A stretch of DNA of 64,000 bases from Sphingopyxis italica. GTDB taxonomy: Bacteria; Pseudomonadota; Alphaproteobacteria; Sphingomonadales; Sphingomonadaceae. A program made the position numbers and the translations under genes. The notes under the pieces were generated by a model. That model did not search any database. It was not told where the DNA came from and saw only the letters and a list, made by a program, of their open reading frames with translations. The stretch lies in NCBI RefSeq assembly GCF_011926545.1, contig NZ_JAATIT010000004.1, positions 434,001 through 498,000 of the forward strand, given 5' to 3'. Shown here one piece after another: positions 10,540 to 18,944 of the stretch (its first letter is position 1; each line of letters starts with the position of its first letter).

Positions 10540-11709
10540 ATGGCAAAGCGTGACTATCTTCAGAATCTGATGCGCGATCTCGAATCGCACACCGAGGTGC
10601 GGCGGTTCGGCAGCGGGTGGCTCTCGGGCTTCTTCGGTCTGCTGTTCGCGATCGCGGGCTTCCTCATGGTGATCGCGCTGCGCTTCCCCGACTGGTTCGC
10701 GACGCCCGAACTCGAAATTCTCAAGGATTGGGGCGGTTTTCGCGGCTTCGTCCACGCGACCTTGCTCGTCAGCTACGGCCTCTCGCTGCTCAGCCTGCTG
10801 CTGCGCCCGCGCAAAGTGCTCGGCCTTACCGCGCTGATGATCGGGCTCGCCGCGATCCTCGTCGGCGGCGCGAACGTCCAGCCGCAGGAGACGCGCGACT
10901 GGGGCATTTTCTTCGGGCTCGACTTCTTCGTCGTCAACCTGCTCGTCACCGGCTTCATGTTCGCGCCGCTCGAACGCGCCTTCCCGCATCGCCGGACGCA
11001 GCGCCTGTTCCGCACTGAATGGCGCGAGGATCTCTTCTATTATCTCGTCAGCACGATGTTCGTGCAGGTGCTGGGCTTCCTCGCGCTCGCGCCGTCGACG
11101 ATCATCAATGCGAATACGAGCAATTGGGAAGCGTTCCGCGCCACCATCGCCTCGCTGCCATGGATCGTCCAGTTCGTCATCGTGCTCGTCGCGTCGGACG
11201 TGGCGCAATATTTCTTCCATCGCAGCTTCCACCGTTACCCCTTCCTCTGGGGTTTCCACGCGGTGCACCACAGCGCGAAATCGATGGATTGGCTCGCGGG
11301 GTCGCGGATGCACTTCGCCGAGATCATCCTGCTCCGCTCGATCACCTCGCTGCCGCTGTTCACGCTCGGTTTCTCGGCCTCGGTGATGCAGGCCTATATC
11401 GGCTTCGTCTATGTCTGGTCGTCGCTGCTCCACGCCAATGTCGGCGGCAATTTCAACCGGCTCGGCCACTGGATCGCGACTCCGCGCTTCCACCACTGGC
11501 ACCATGGGCTGGAGCGCGAGGCGTTCGACGTCAATTTCGCGATCCATTTCCCGTGGATCGACAAGCTCTTCGGCACCTTCCACTTGCCGAAGGACCGCTG
11601 GCCCGAAAATTACGGCATCCCCGAAGATGTGCCCAAAGATTATTGGGGCCAGTTCCTCTACCCCTGGACGCGTACGGGCAAGAAGACCGACGAGACGCCC
11701 GCCGAATAG
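10540..11709 (+). CDS. sterol desaturase / fatty acid hydroxylase family protein
   Basis: A 389-residue integral membrane protein of the di-iron fatty acid hydroxylase superfamily. Four to five membrane segments cover residues 25-160 and 190-240; the catalytic His clusters are HRSFH (about 227), HAVHHS (about 245) and HHWHH (about 325), the 8-His arrangement of the superfamily. The substrate, probably a lipid or sterol-like molecule, cannot be told from sequence. Its start follows GGGGAAG and a dispersed repeat, so it has its own promoter region and is not part of the ligA run. Confidence 0.9.
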   Translation: MAKRDYLQNLMRDLESHTEVRRFGSGWLSGFFGLLFAIAGFLMVIALRFPDWFATPELEILKDWGGFRGFVHATLLVSYGLSLLSLLLRPRKVLGLTALMIGLAAILVGGANVQPQETRDWGIFFGLDFFVVNLLVTGFMFAPLERAFPHRRTQRLFRTEWREDLFYYLVSTMFVQVLGFLALAPSTIINANTSNWEAFRATIASLPWIVQFVIVLVASDVAQYFFHRSFHRYPFLWGFHAVHHSAKSMDWLAGSRMHFAEIILLRSITSLPLFTLGFSASVMQAYIGFVYVWSSLLHANVGGNFNRLGHWIATPRFHHWHHGLEREAFDVNFAIHFPWIDKLFGTFHLPKDRWPENYGIPEDVPKDYWGQFLYPWTRTGKKTDETPAE

Positions 11710-11773
11710 CAGGGGGCGAAGTGGGCAATCTGTCCGCTTGCCAGCCGCGCAGCCGCGCCATAAGGCGCGGGGC

Positions 11774-12166
11774 GTGGGCCTGCTCGCCGCCTTTCGCCGA
11801 CCCGGCATCCTGCTGCTTCTGCCGCTGATGCTCGCGCTCGCCGCGCGAATGCTCGTCGCGCCGGGCTGGATGATCGAGAGCGACGCCGGCGGGTCGATCA
11901 CCGTGCGCATCTGTTCGGACCCCGCCAACCCCGGCGGGATGGTCACGATTCCGCTCGAAAAAGCCGGTAGCCACGACGGCGGCGAGGCGCAGCAAAATTG
12001 CCCGTGGGGCGCGCTCGCGGGCGCGCCGATCGTTCCCGATCTGCCGGTCCTCGCCGCCGCGCCGATGGCCGTCGAGCCCGTCCCGGTCGCACCGCCTGCG
12101 CTCGGCTACGCACCGGGCATCGCCTCACCGCTGCCCCCGAGTACCGGGCCACCTTCCCTGACATAA
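11774..12166 (+). CDS. DUF2946 family protein
   Basis: A 130-residue protein with one N-terminal hydrophobic segment (PGILLLLPLMLALAARMLV) followed by an extracytoplasmic part with two Cys (VRICSDP, QQNCPWG), like the DUF2946 family often found beside TonB-dependent receptors. I took GTG 11774, preceded by GGCGCGGGG; the frame is open further upstream but without a convincing start. It may bind a metal or shape a metal-uptake system with the receptor and PepSY genes downstream. That role is inferred from context only. Confidence 0.7.
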   Translation: MGLLAAFRRPGILLLLPLMLALAARMLVAPGWMIESDAGGSITVRICSDPANPGGMVTIPLEKAGSHDGGEAQQNCPWGALAGAPIVPDLPVLAAAPMAVEPVPVAPPALGYAPGIASPLPPSTGPPSLT

Positions 12167-12170
12167 ATCC

Positions 12171-12248
12171 CGTCACCCCGGCGAAGGCCGGGGTCTCGCC
12201 CTCGCGCCCTGACGCGGCGTCGAGATCCCGGCCTTCGCCGGGATGACG
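12171..12248. repeat. inverted repeat CGTCACCCCGG...CCGGGATGACG
   Basis: CGTCACCCCGGCGAAGGCCG on the left pairs with CCGGCCTTCGCCGGGATGACG on the right, around a short spacer. A cousin with the same CGTCACCCCGG / CCGGGATGACG ends sits at 52601-52672. These are dispersed intergenic hairpin elements. Confidence 0.8.
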
Positions 12249-12311
12249 ATGTGAGATGTCGCGCTGGCCAAGCCGCGCGGCCCCATGCCTGTTTCCGGGA
12301 AGATTTTTCCA

Positions 12312-14312
12312 ATGACGAATCTCATTCATCGCGGCGCGCCCTTGCTGGCGCTCGTTACCTGTATTGCCGCCATTCCCGCCCATGCCGAAGAGGCCGACTC
12401 GACGATCATCGTCACCGCGCCGCAGCTCACCAACGAAGCCGAAGAGCGCGCGGCGAAAACGGCGGGCGGCACCGACGTCGTCTCGCATGAAGATTATGCC
12501 GACAAGTCGATCGTCAGCTTGCGCGACACGCTCGCTTTCTCGCCCGGCGTCTATGTCCAGCCGCGATACGGGCAGGAAGTGCGCATCTCGATCCGCGGAT
12601 CGGGCCTCTCGCGCGGCTATCATATGCGCGGGCTGACGCTGCTGCAGGACGGCGTGCCGATCAACCACGCCGACGACAATGGCGATTTCCAGGAACTGGA
12701 ACCGATCTTCTTCGACCATCTTGAGGTGTATCGCGGGTCGAACGCGCTGCGCTTCGGCTCGGGCACGCTCGGCGGCGCGATCAACGGCGTGACGCCGACC
12801 GGACGGACCGCCGAGGGTATCTATCTGCGCGGCGATGTCGGCAGCTTCGACAGCGTGCGCGGGCTGGTCTCGGCCGGGGTCGCGACCGACCGCGTCGATG
12901 CGTGGGGGGCGATCAGCGCCGATACGTCGGACGGCGACCGCGATCATCTGAAGCGCAAGAGCGTCCGCTTCAACGGCAATGTCGGCATGCGGTTCAGCGA
13001 TGTGGTGTCGAACCGGCTGTACGTCAGCGTCAACAGCATCGACCAGCAGCTCCCGAGCGCGCTGACGATGGAACAGGCGCTCACCACACCGCGCCTTGCC
13101 ACCGCGGGGACGATCGCGGGCGACCATGGCCGCGACGTGGATTCGATCCGTATCCAGAACCGCACGCGCTTCGACTGGGGCGCGGTGAAGCTCGACGTCG
13201 GCGCCTTCGTCAACGCCAAGTCGCTCTATCACCCGATTTTTGAGGTGGTCGATCAGGAAGGACTCGATCGCGGCGGCTATTTCCGCCTCGATTACGCCGG
13301 CGACATCGTCGAAGCGACCTTCGGCGGCGAACTGCGCGTCGGCGACATCCGGGCAAAACGTTTCGTCAATCGGGGCGGCAAGCGCGGCGCGCTGCGCGTG
13401 AACGCCGACCAGCACGCGCGCGCGGCGTCGCTTTATGGTGAAGTCCGCGTCCGCCCGGTGGCGGAGCTGACGCTGATCGCGGGGGGCATCTATGCCGACG
13501 GGAAACGGCGGCAGGTGATGAATTTCAACGCCTCCGATCCGGCGCAGAACGGCACGGTCGGCCGCGCCGACTTCGATGCCTTTTCACCCAAGGTCGGGTT
13601 GTTGTTCGAACCCTCGGCGGGCGTGCAATTCTACGCCAATTACAGCCGGTCGGTCGAATTTCCGGGTTTCATCGAGCTGGGTCAGGTCGCCGCTTTCGTC
13701 CCGCTCGACGCGCAACGCGCGTGGACGGCTGAGGTCGGGACGCGCGGACGGTCGGGGCCGCTGAACTGGGACGTCACCTATTACCGCTCGACGATCAAAG
13801 GCGAATTGCTGCAATTCGACATCGGTCCCGACATACCGGCGTCGACCTTCAACGCCGGCCGCACGCTCCACGAAGGCGTCGAAGCGGCGCTGGAATTTCA
13901 GGCGGCCGAATGGCTGAAGCTGCGCCAAGTCTATACCTACAGCAACTTCCGCTTCCGCAATGACACGCAATTCGGCGACAACCGGCTGCCGGTCGTGCCC
14001 AAACACGTCTACCGCGCCGAGCTGCGGGTCGGCAGCGACGCGCTGCACATCGCGCCGAACCTCGAATGGGTGCCCGACGGCCCCTTCGCCGATTATCGCA
14101 ACCGGGTGTCGACGCCGGGCTATGCGCTGATCGGCGTGACCGGCGGGGCGACGATCGCGCAAGGCATCGACGCCTTCGTCGACGTTCGCAACATCATCGG
14201 CAAGAAGGCGATCGGCGACATCAGCGCGGCGATCGCGGTGACATCGACGTCGGCGATCTATTATCCCGTCGAACGCCGCGCGATCTCCGCCGGCATCCGC
14301 GCGCGCTTTTAA
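12312..14312 (+). CDS. TonB-dependent receptor
   Basis: An outer-membrane active transporter for iron complexes or another metal chelate. Starting at ATG 12312 (after GGGAAG) it has a signal peptide ending AHA, a TonB-box-like DSTIIVTAP just after it, a plug domain (IRGSGLSRGYHMRGLTLLQD; VEVYRGSNALRFGSGTLGGAI-like region at about 125-145) and a 22-strand barrel ending in the aromatic GIRARF. Length of 666 residues is normal. It lies between the DUF2946 gene and the PepSY membrane protein, a typical metal-uptake setting. Ligand not identifiable. Confidence 0.93.
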   Translation: MTNLIHRGAPLLALVTCIAAIPAHAEEADSTIIVTAPQLTNEAEERAAKTAGGTDVVSHEDYADKSIVSLRDTLAFSPGVYVQPRYGQEVRISIRGSGLSRGYHMRGLTLLQDGVPINHADDNGDFQELEPIFFDHLEVYRGSNALRFGSGTLGGAINGVTPTGRTAEGIYLRGDVGSFDSVRGLVSAGVATDRVDAWGAISADTSDGDRDHLKRKSVRFNGNVGMRFSDVVSNRLYVSVNSIDQQLPSALTMEQALTTPRLATAGTIAGDHGRDVDSIRIQNRTRFDWGAVKLDVGAFVNAKSLYHPIFEVVDQEGLDRGGYFRLDYAGDIVEATFGGELRVGDIRAKRFVNRGGKRGALRVNADQHARAASLYGEVRVRPVAELTLIAGGIYADGKRRQVMNFNASDPAQNGTVGRADFDAFSPKVGLLFEPSAGVQFYANYSRSVEFPGFIELGQVAAFVPLDAQRAWTAEVGTRGRSGPLNWDVTYYRSTIKGELLQFDIGPDIPASTFNAGRTLHEGVEAALEFQAAEWLKLRQVYTYSNFRFRNDTQFGDNRLPVVPKHVYRAELRVGSDALHIAPNLEWVPDGPFADYRNRVSTPGYALIGVTGGATIAQGIDAFVDVRNIIGKKAIGDISAAIAVTSTSAIYYPVERRAISAGIRARF

Positions 14313-14323
14313 GGGGGGAGGGG

Positions 14324-15676
14324 ATGATCGACACGGGCCGCGTTCCGCTCCATCGCACGATCTGGCGCTGGCATTTCTATGCCGGCTTGTTCGTCATCCC
14401 CTTCATCCTGCTCCTGTCGGTGACGGGCGCGGCTTATCTGTTCAAGCCCGATCTCGACCGGTGGCAGGAGCGCGCGTGGCGTGGCCTGCCGACCGTGGGC
14501 GTCGTCGACGCCGATGCGCAGGTCGCCGCCGCGCGCGCCGATTTTCCGGGCGCAAGTTTTCACCATTACCGCATCCCCGAAGCGCCGGGCGATGCCGCGA
14601 TCGTCCATCTCGGCCTGTCGAACGGCACGATGCGCGACGTCGCGGTCTCGCCGCAGGGGCGCGTGATCGGTTCGGCCGATCCCGATCAGCGCATCTCGGC
14701 GTGGCTGTCGCGCATCCACGGCAGCCTGCTGATCGGCCGCGCCGGCAGCTTGCTGGTCGAACTCGCCGCGAGCTGGGCGATCGTGATGATCCTGACCGGC
14801 CTCACTCTCTGGTGGCCGCGCGGGCGCGGGGCCGCAGGGGTGATCTGGCCGCGCCTGTCGCTCGGCGGACGCACCGCGCTGCGCGATCTCCACGCCGTCA
14901 CCGGCTTCTGGGTCTCGGGCCTCGCACTCGTCCTGCTCTTCACCGCGCTGCCGTGGACCGACGTCTGGGCGAGCGGCTTTCGCGCCGTCCGCGCCGAAAT
15001 GGGCTGGGTGTCGGGGGTGCAGGACTGGAAAGGCGGCGGTGCCGACGAGCACGCCGCGCACGATCATGGCGCGATGGCGATGGCCGATCATTCGGGCCAC
15101 GCCGCTGCCCCGGCAGTCCCGCTCGCGCGCATCGTCGCGCTCGCCCGCGCCGAGCATATGCCCGCCCCCGCGATCGTCCAGCCGCCCGGCGCGCCCAACC
15201 TCTTCGGCCCGCCGAACGGCGAGACATGGACGCTGACGACGCAGACGCAGAACCGGCCGCAGGTGCGCAAGATCAGCTATGATCCCGCGACCGGCGCCGA
15301 GGTCGCGCGCAGCGGCTTCGCCGACAAGCATGTCATCGACCGCGTCGTGAACATCGGCATCGCCTGGCACGAGGGGCAGCTTTTCGGCCGCATCAACCAG
15401 TTGATCGGCGCCCTGACCGCGCTCGCGCTGTTCACGCTCGCCGTCTCGGGCTTTCTGATGTGGCGCCGCCGCAAGCCCGAAGATGCGCTCGGCGCGCCGC
15501 CGGCGACGCGTGATCCCGCGCGGCTCCGGGGCGTCGCCGCGATCATCCTGATCCTCGCCGCGCTCCTGCCGCTGCTCGCCGCGTCGCTGATCCTGCTCTG
15601 GATCGCCGAGCGGCTGGTCCTGCCGCGCCTGCCGCGCGCCGCACGCTGGCTCGGCGTGGCGCGCGGGGCGGGTTAG
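14324..15676 (+). CDS. PepSY-associated TM helix protein with His-rich loop
   Basis: A 450-residue inner-membrane protein of the PepSY_TM family, which often partners TonB-dependent siderophore receptors and is thought to reduce ferric ions. Visible: first helix WHFYAGLFVIPFILLLSVTG with HxxxG, a second (LLVELAASWAIVMILTGLTL) followed by WWPRG, a third (HAVTGFWVSGLALVLLF), and two near the C-terminus. A His/Met/Asp-rich stretch at about residues 238-262 (HAAHDHGAMAMADHSGHAAA) looks metal-binding. Good ribosome-binding site (GGGGGGAGGGG). It likely forms one operon with the receptor. Confidence 0.88.
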   Translation: MIDTGRVPLHRTIWRWHFYAGLFVIPFILLLSVTGAAYLFKPDLDRWQERAWRGLPTVGVVDADAQVAAARADFPGASFHHYRIPEAPGDAAIVHLGLSNGTMRDVAVSPQGRVIGSADPDQRISAWLSRIHGSLLIGRAGSLLVELAASWAIVMILTGLTLWWPRGRGAAGVIWPRLSLGGRTALRDLHAVTGFWVSGLALVLLFTALPWTDVWASGFRAVRAEMGWVSGVQDWKGGGADEHAAHDHGAMAMADHSGHAAAPAVPLARIVALARAEHMPAPAIVQPPGAPNLFGPPNGETWTLTTQTQNRPQVRKISYDPATGAEVARSGFADKHVIDRVVNIGIAWHEGQLFGRINQLIGALTALALFTLAVSGFLMWRRRKPEDALGAPPATRDPARLRGVAAIILILAALLPLLAASLILLWIAERLVLPRLPRAARWLGVARGAG

Positions 15677-15936
15677 GTCAGCGGGACCGCCTTGGACGTC
15701 GCCGGCGCGGCGCCGGCGATATGCGCGTCCATATCCCTGTTCTCGGGAAAGATCGGCCACAGCAATTGCTGCCCCAGCGTCGCGGGCGGCAGATTCTCGA
15801 CGCCATAGCTTTGCGGGAAACGCCGCGTGATCTTCGCGGTGCCGAACAATATGTCCCAGAAGAACAGTTCGAGCAGGCAGAAGCCGAGATAGATGCCGGC
15901 GACGAGCAGGCTCGATTGCGCAGTGGTCAGATACAT
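15673..15936 (-). CDS. small membrane protein, unknown
   Basis: An 87-residue protein with one N-terminal membrane helix (about residues 5-28, SSLLVAGIYLGFCLLELFFW) and a soluble tail. ATG 15936 is preferred over 15954 because GGGAG lies eight bases before it. The last four bases overlap convergently with the end of the PepSY gene. No family recognised. Confidence 0.55.
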   Translation of the reverse strand: MYLTTAQSSLLVAGIYLGFCLLELFFWDILFGTAKITRRFPQSYGVENLPPATLGQQLLWPIFPENRDMDAHIAGAAPATSKAVPLT

Positions 15937-16013
15937 ATGCCGTCTCCCAGCCAATTGAGCGGTCGTTCGCCGCTTGCCTTTGCGCGTGTCATCGCACAGC
16001 GTCGCGAATCGAA

Positions 16014-16664
16014 ATGCAAAGAAGTTATCAATTCGCCATGGCCGAACGGTCGCGGCTGTCGGCGCGCGAGCTCGATGAACTCGCGGCGCAGAAACGGCCG
16101 CAGTCCTTTGCTGACGGCCAGTTCGTCCAGCATCGGGGCGATCCCGGCGATGCTTTCTGGGCCGTCGTCGACGGGCATGTCGCGGTCGGGCGCTATGCCG
16201 AGGACGGCGGCTTCACCCTGTTCGCGGTGCTCGCGGCGGGCGATCTGTTCGGCGAGCTCGCCTTTTTTACCGGCGTGCCGCGGCAGGTTGACGCTATCGT
16301 CAGCGGCAATGCGCGGCTCGTCGCGATCGACCGGCCGCTGCTGCGCCGGATGATGGCCGCCGATGTCGGCTGGGCCGAACTGCTGCTGCGCAGCCTCTCG
16401 CGCCAGCTGGCGGGCGCGCTGGACCTGATCGACTCCGAACGGCGGCTGAGCACCGTCGACCGGCTGGCGTAGCTGCTCGGCGTGATGGCGCAGGACAGCG
16501 CGACCGGCGACATCGTCCGCGCGACGCAGCAACAGCTCGCCGACCTGATGGGGGTGTCGCGCGTCACCTTGGGCGCGGCGCTCGGCGAACTGGCGCGGCG
16601 GGGCGTGGTCGAGCGCGGCTATCGCCACATTCGCCTTTGCGGGTCGCTTTCGCCGCGTGGCTGA
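16014..16664 (+). pseudogene. Crp/Fnr-family regulator interrupted by in-frame TAG
   Basis: The first 152 codons encode a cyclic-nucleotide-binding-type sensor domain (FADGQFVQHRGDPGDAFWAV; GDLFGELAFFTGVPRQVDAI) and the dimer helix. The frame is then cut by TAG at 16470-16472 and continues in the same frame with an intact HTH (TQQQLADLMGVSRVTLGAAL) to 16664. A single C-to-T change from CAG (Gln) would explain it. The two halves together make about 216 residues, the usual length. As written, only a sensor without DNA-binding domain is made, unless TAG is read through or is a sequence error. It stands just before modABC and could have been a local regulator. Confidence 0.82.
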
Positions 16665-16683
16665 CCGGGTTATAGCGGGTCGC

Positions 16684-17451
16684 ATGATCGCGATCCTCCG
16701 CCGTATCGGCTTCCTCCTGACGCTCCTCCTGCTCGCTCCCCCTGCCATCGCGCAGGAGCGCGGGCCTGTCGTGCTCGCGGCGGCGAGCCTGCAGGAATCG
16801 CTCAGCGAAGCGGCGGACGCCTGGGCGGCGAAGGGGCACCCCAAGCCCGTGCTGTCCTTCGCCGCCTCGTCGGCGCTCGCGCGACAGGTGATCGCGGGTG
16901 CGCCCGCCGACCTCTTCCTGTCGGCCGACGAACCGTGGATGGATGCGGTGGCGAAAGCGGGGATGCTGCGTGCGGGCACGCGCGCGACCCTGCTCGGCAA
17001 CCGCCTCGTGCTGATCGCGCCCGCCGCGAGCAAGCTCCGCCTGACCCCGGCGCGCGGCTTTCCGATCGCGCGGGCGCTCGGGTCCGGCCGCCTCGCGCTC
17101 GCCGATCCCGATGCGGTGCCGGCGGGCAAATATGCGAAGGCGGCGCTGACGCATCTCGGCGTCTGGGGCGGCGTCGCCGCAAAGGTCGCGCCCGCCGAGA
17201 ATGTCCGCGCCGCGATGGCGCTGGTCGAACGCGGCGCCGCGCCGCTCGGCATCGTCTATGCGACCGACGCGCGCGCATCGAAAGCGGTGCGCGTCGTCGG
17301 TGTGTTCCCCGCGTCGAGCCACCCGCCGATCCGCTACCCGGTCGCGCTGCTCAAGGCGTCGCGGCACAAGGATGCGGCGGCGTTTCGCGCCTTCCTCTTC
17401 TCACGCGAAGCCCGCGCGATCTTTGCGCGCCATGGCTTCAGCCACCTTTAG
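16684..17451 (+). CDS. modA: molybdate ABC transporter, periplasmic binding protein
   Basis: Binds molybdate (or tungstate) in the periplasm for the ModBC transporter. ATG 16684 gives a good signal peptide (IAILRRIGFLLTLLLLAPPA, cut near AIAQ). Family motifs: VLAAASLQESLSEAADAW, FAASSALARQVIAGAPADLF with the oxyanion-binding Ser residues, LADPDAVPAGKYAKAAL. Length of 255 residues is normal. An in-frame GTG at 16657 would overlap the Crp pseudogene. modB and modC follow after an inserted palindromic element. Confidence 0.94.
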   Translation: MIAILRRIGFLLTLLLLAPPAIAQERGPVVLAAASLQESLSEAADAWAAKGHPKPVLSFAASSALARQVIAGAPADLFLSADEPWMDAVAKAGMLRAGTRATLLGNRLVLIAPAASKLRLTPARGFPIARALGSGRLALADPDAVPAGKYAKAALTHLGVWGGVAAKVAPAENVRAAMALVERGAAPLGIVYATDARASKAVRVVGVFPASSHPPIRYPVALLKASRHKDAAAFRAFLFSREARAIFARHGFSHL

Positions 17452-17471
17452 GGACGGAACTGCCCATGACG

Positions 17472-17565
17472 CCAATAAATAGGGACAGTCCCTATTTAAT
17501 TTCCTCCGGCGCGAGGATTTACGGGCCGTACCATCGATTAAATAGGGACTGTCCCTATTTATTGG
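17472..17565. repeat. double-palindrome element (GGGACAGTCCC) between modA and modB
   Basis: Two 29-base arms, 17472-17500 and 17537-17565, are exact reverse complements of each other, and each is itself a near-palindrome around AATAGGGACAGTCCCTATT. They are separated by 36 bases. The local AT content differs from both flanking genes. The architecture is that of a paired REP unit (BIME) of the kind mobilised by REP-associated tyrosine transposases. It sits inside the mod operon and could form strong hairpins that attenuate modBC expression. Confidence 0.88.
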
Positions 17566-17599
17566 CTGCGTCGCTGCCGCTTGCGGTTTCGGCTGTCTG

Positions 17600-18295
17600 A
17601 TGCTGTCGCCCGAAGAATGGGGGATCGTCGCGCTGTCGCTGAAGGTCGGCGGCGTTGCGGTGCTCGCGACGCTGCCGGTCGCCTTCGGCCTGGCGTGGAT
17701 TCTCGCGCGCTACCGCTTCCCGGGACGCGTTGTGCTCGACGCGCTCGTCCATCTGCCGCTTGTCCTGCCGCCCGTCGTCACCGGCTGGCTGCTGCTCATC
17801 GCGTTCGGCCCGCTCGGCCCCGCCGGCCGCTGGCTCGAAAGCTGGTTCGGTATGACCTTGATGTTCCGGTGGACCGGCGCCGCGCTGGCCGCCGCGATCA
17901 TGGCGCTGCCGCTGATGGTGCGCGCGATGCGGCTGTCGATCGAGGGCATCGACCGGCGATTGGAGGGCGCGGCACGCACGCTCGGCGCCGGGCGCTGGCA
18001 CGCGTTCCGTACGATCAGCCTGCCGCTCGCGCTGCCCGGCGTCCTCGCCGCGCTCGTGCTCGGCTTCGCGCGCTCGATCGGCGAGTTCGGCGCGACGATC
18101 ACCTTCGTCTCGAACATCCCGGGCGAAACGCGCACGCTGCCGCTCGCCATCTATTCGGCGCTGCAGGTGCCGGGCGGCGAGGCGATGGTGACGCGGCTCG
18201 CACTATTGTCGGTCGCGCTTTCGCTCGGCGCGCTCGTCCTCTCCGAATGGCTCGTCCGCCGCACCCATGGCGAAAGGCAGCGTCGTGGCGATTGA
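17600..18295 (+). CDS. modB: molybdate ABC transporter permease
   Basis: Inner-membrane channel of the molybdate transporter: 231 residues, five membrane helices. The permease-ATPase coupling (EAA) loop is EGAARTLGAGRWHAFRTISL at about residues 119-138, followed by LPLALPGVLAALVLGFARSIGEFGATITF, diagnostic for ModB. Its 3' end overlaps modC by 29 bases. Confidence 0.95.
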   Translation: MLSPEEWGIVALSLKVGGVAVLATLPVAFGLAWILARYRFPGRVVLDALVHLPLVLPPVVTGWLLLIAFGPLGPAGRWLESWFGMTLMFRWTGAALAAAIMALPLMVRAMRLSIEGIDRRLEGAARTLGAGRWHAFRTISLPLALPGVLAALVLGFARSIGEFGATITFVSNIPGETRTLPLAIYSALQVPGGEAMVTRLALLSVALSLGALVLSEWLVRRTHGERQRRGD

Positions 18296-18905
18296 TATCG
18301 ACGTGTCGCGCCGCCTCGGCGACCGGGTCATCGCCGCGCACTTCACCACCGGACCGGGGCTCACCGCGCTGTTCGGCCCGTCGGGCGCCGGCAAGACGAG
18401 CATCCTCAACATGGTCGCGGGGCTGCTCCGGCCCGACCGCGGCCATATCCGCATCGGCGAGCGCACCCTGTTCGACGGCGCGACCAACTTGCCGCCCGAG
18501 GCGCGCCGGGTCGGCTATGTCTTTCAGGACGGCCGGCTCTTCCCGCACCGCCGCGTCCGCGCGAACCTGCTCTATGGCCATGATCTCGCGCCGCCGGCGA
18601 ACCGCTGGATGAGCCTCGACGAAGCCGCGCGATTTCTCGGCATCGATCATCTTCTGGGCCGCTGGCCGCAAAGCCTGTCGGGCGGCGAGGCGCAGCGCGT
18701 CGCGATCGGACGTGCCTTGCTCGCAGGACCCGAAATTCTGCTGATGGACGAGCCGCTCTCGTCGCTCGACGCGGCGCGGCGCGGCGATATCATGGCCGTG
18801 ATCGAGCGGATTCGCGACGAACTCAAACTGCCGATCCTCTACGTCAGCCACGACCGCGCCGAGGTCGATCGCCTCGCGACGCAGATCGCGGAGATCGGCG
18901 AATAA
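18267..18905 (+). CDS. modC: molybdate ABC transporter ATPase, short form
   Basis: Energises ModB. Walker A GPSGAGKT (about residues 38-45), Q-loop VFQDGRLFPH, signature LSGGEAQRVAIGRALL, Walker B ILLMDEPLSSLD, H-loop YVSHDRAEV. Only 212 residues long: it ends after the nucleotide-binding domain and lacks the C-terminal MOP (molybdate-sensing) domains of the roughly 350-residue form. Start could be ATG 18267 or GTG 18285. Confidence 0.92.
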   Translation: MAKGSVVAIDIDVSRRLGDRVIAAHFTTGPGLTALFGPSGAGKTSILNMVAGLLRPDRGHIRIGERTLFDGATNLPPEARRVGYVFQDGRLFPHRRVRANLLYGHDLAPPANRWMSLDEAARFLGIDHLLGRWPQSLSGGEAQRVAIGRALLAGPEILLMDEPLSSLDAARRGDIMAVIERIRDELKLPILYVSHDRAEVDRLATQIAEIGE

Positions 18906-18906
18906 A

Positions 18907-18920
18907 GTTTCACTTGAAAC
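18907..18920. promoter_or_regulatory. palindrome upstream of phhA
   Basis: GTTTCA-CT-TGAAAC, a perfect 6-2-6 inverted repeat, lies 25 bases before the phhA start and two bases after the modC stop, in a short AT-rich gap. Its place fits an operator in the phhA promoter. The binding protein is unknown. Confidence 0.45.
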
Positions 18921-18944
18921 CATTTTGATGATAGAAGCTGTCAT

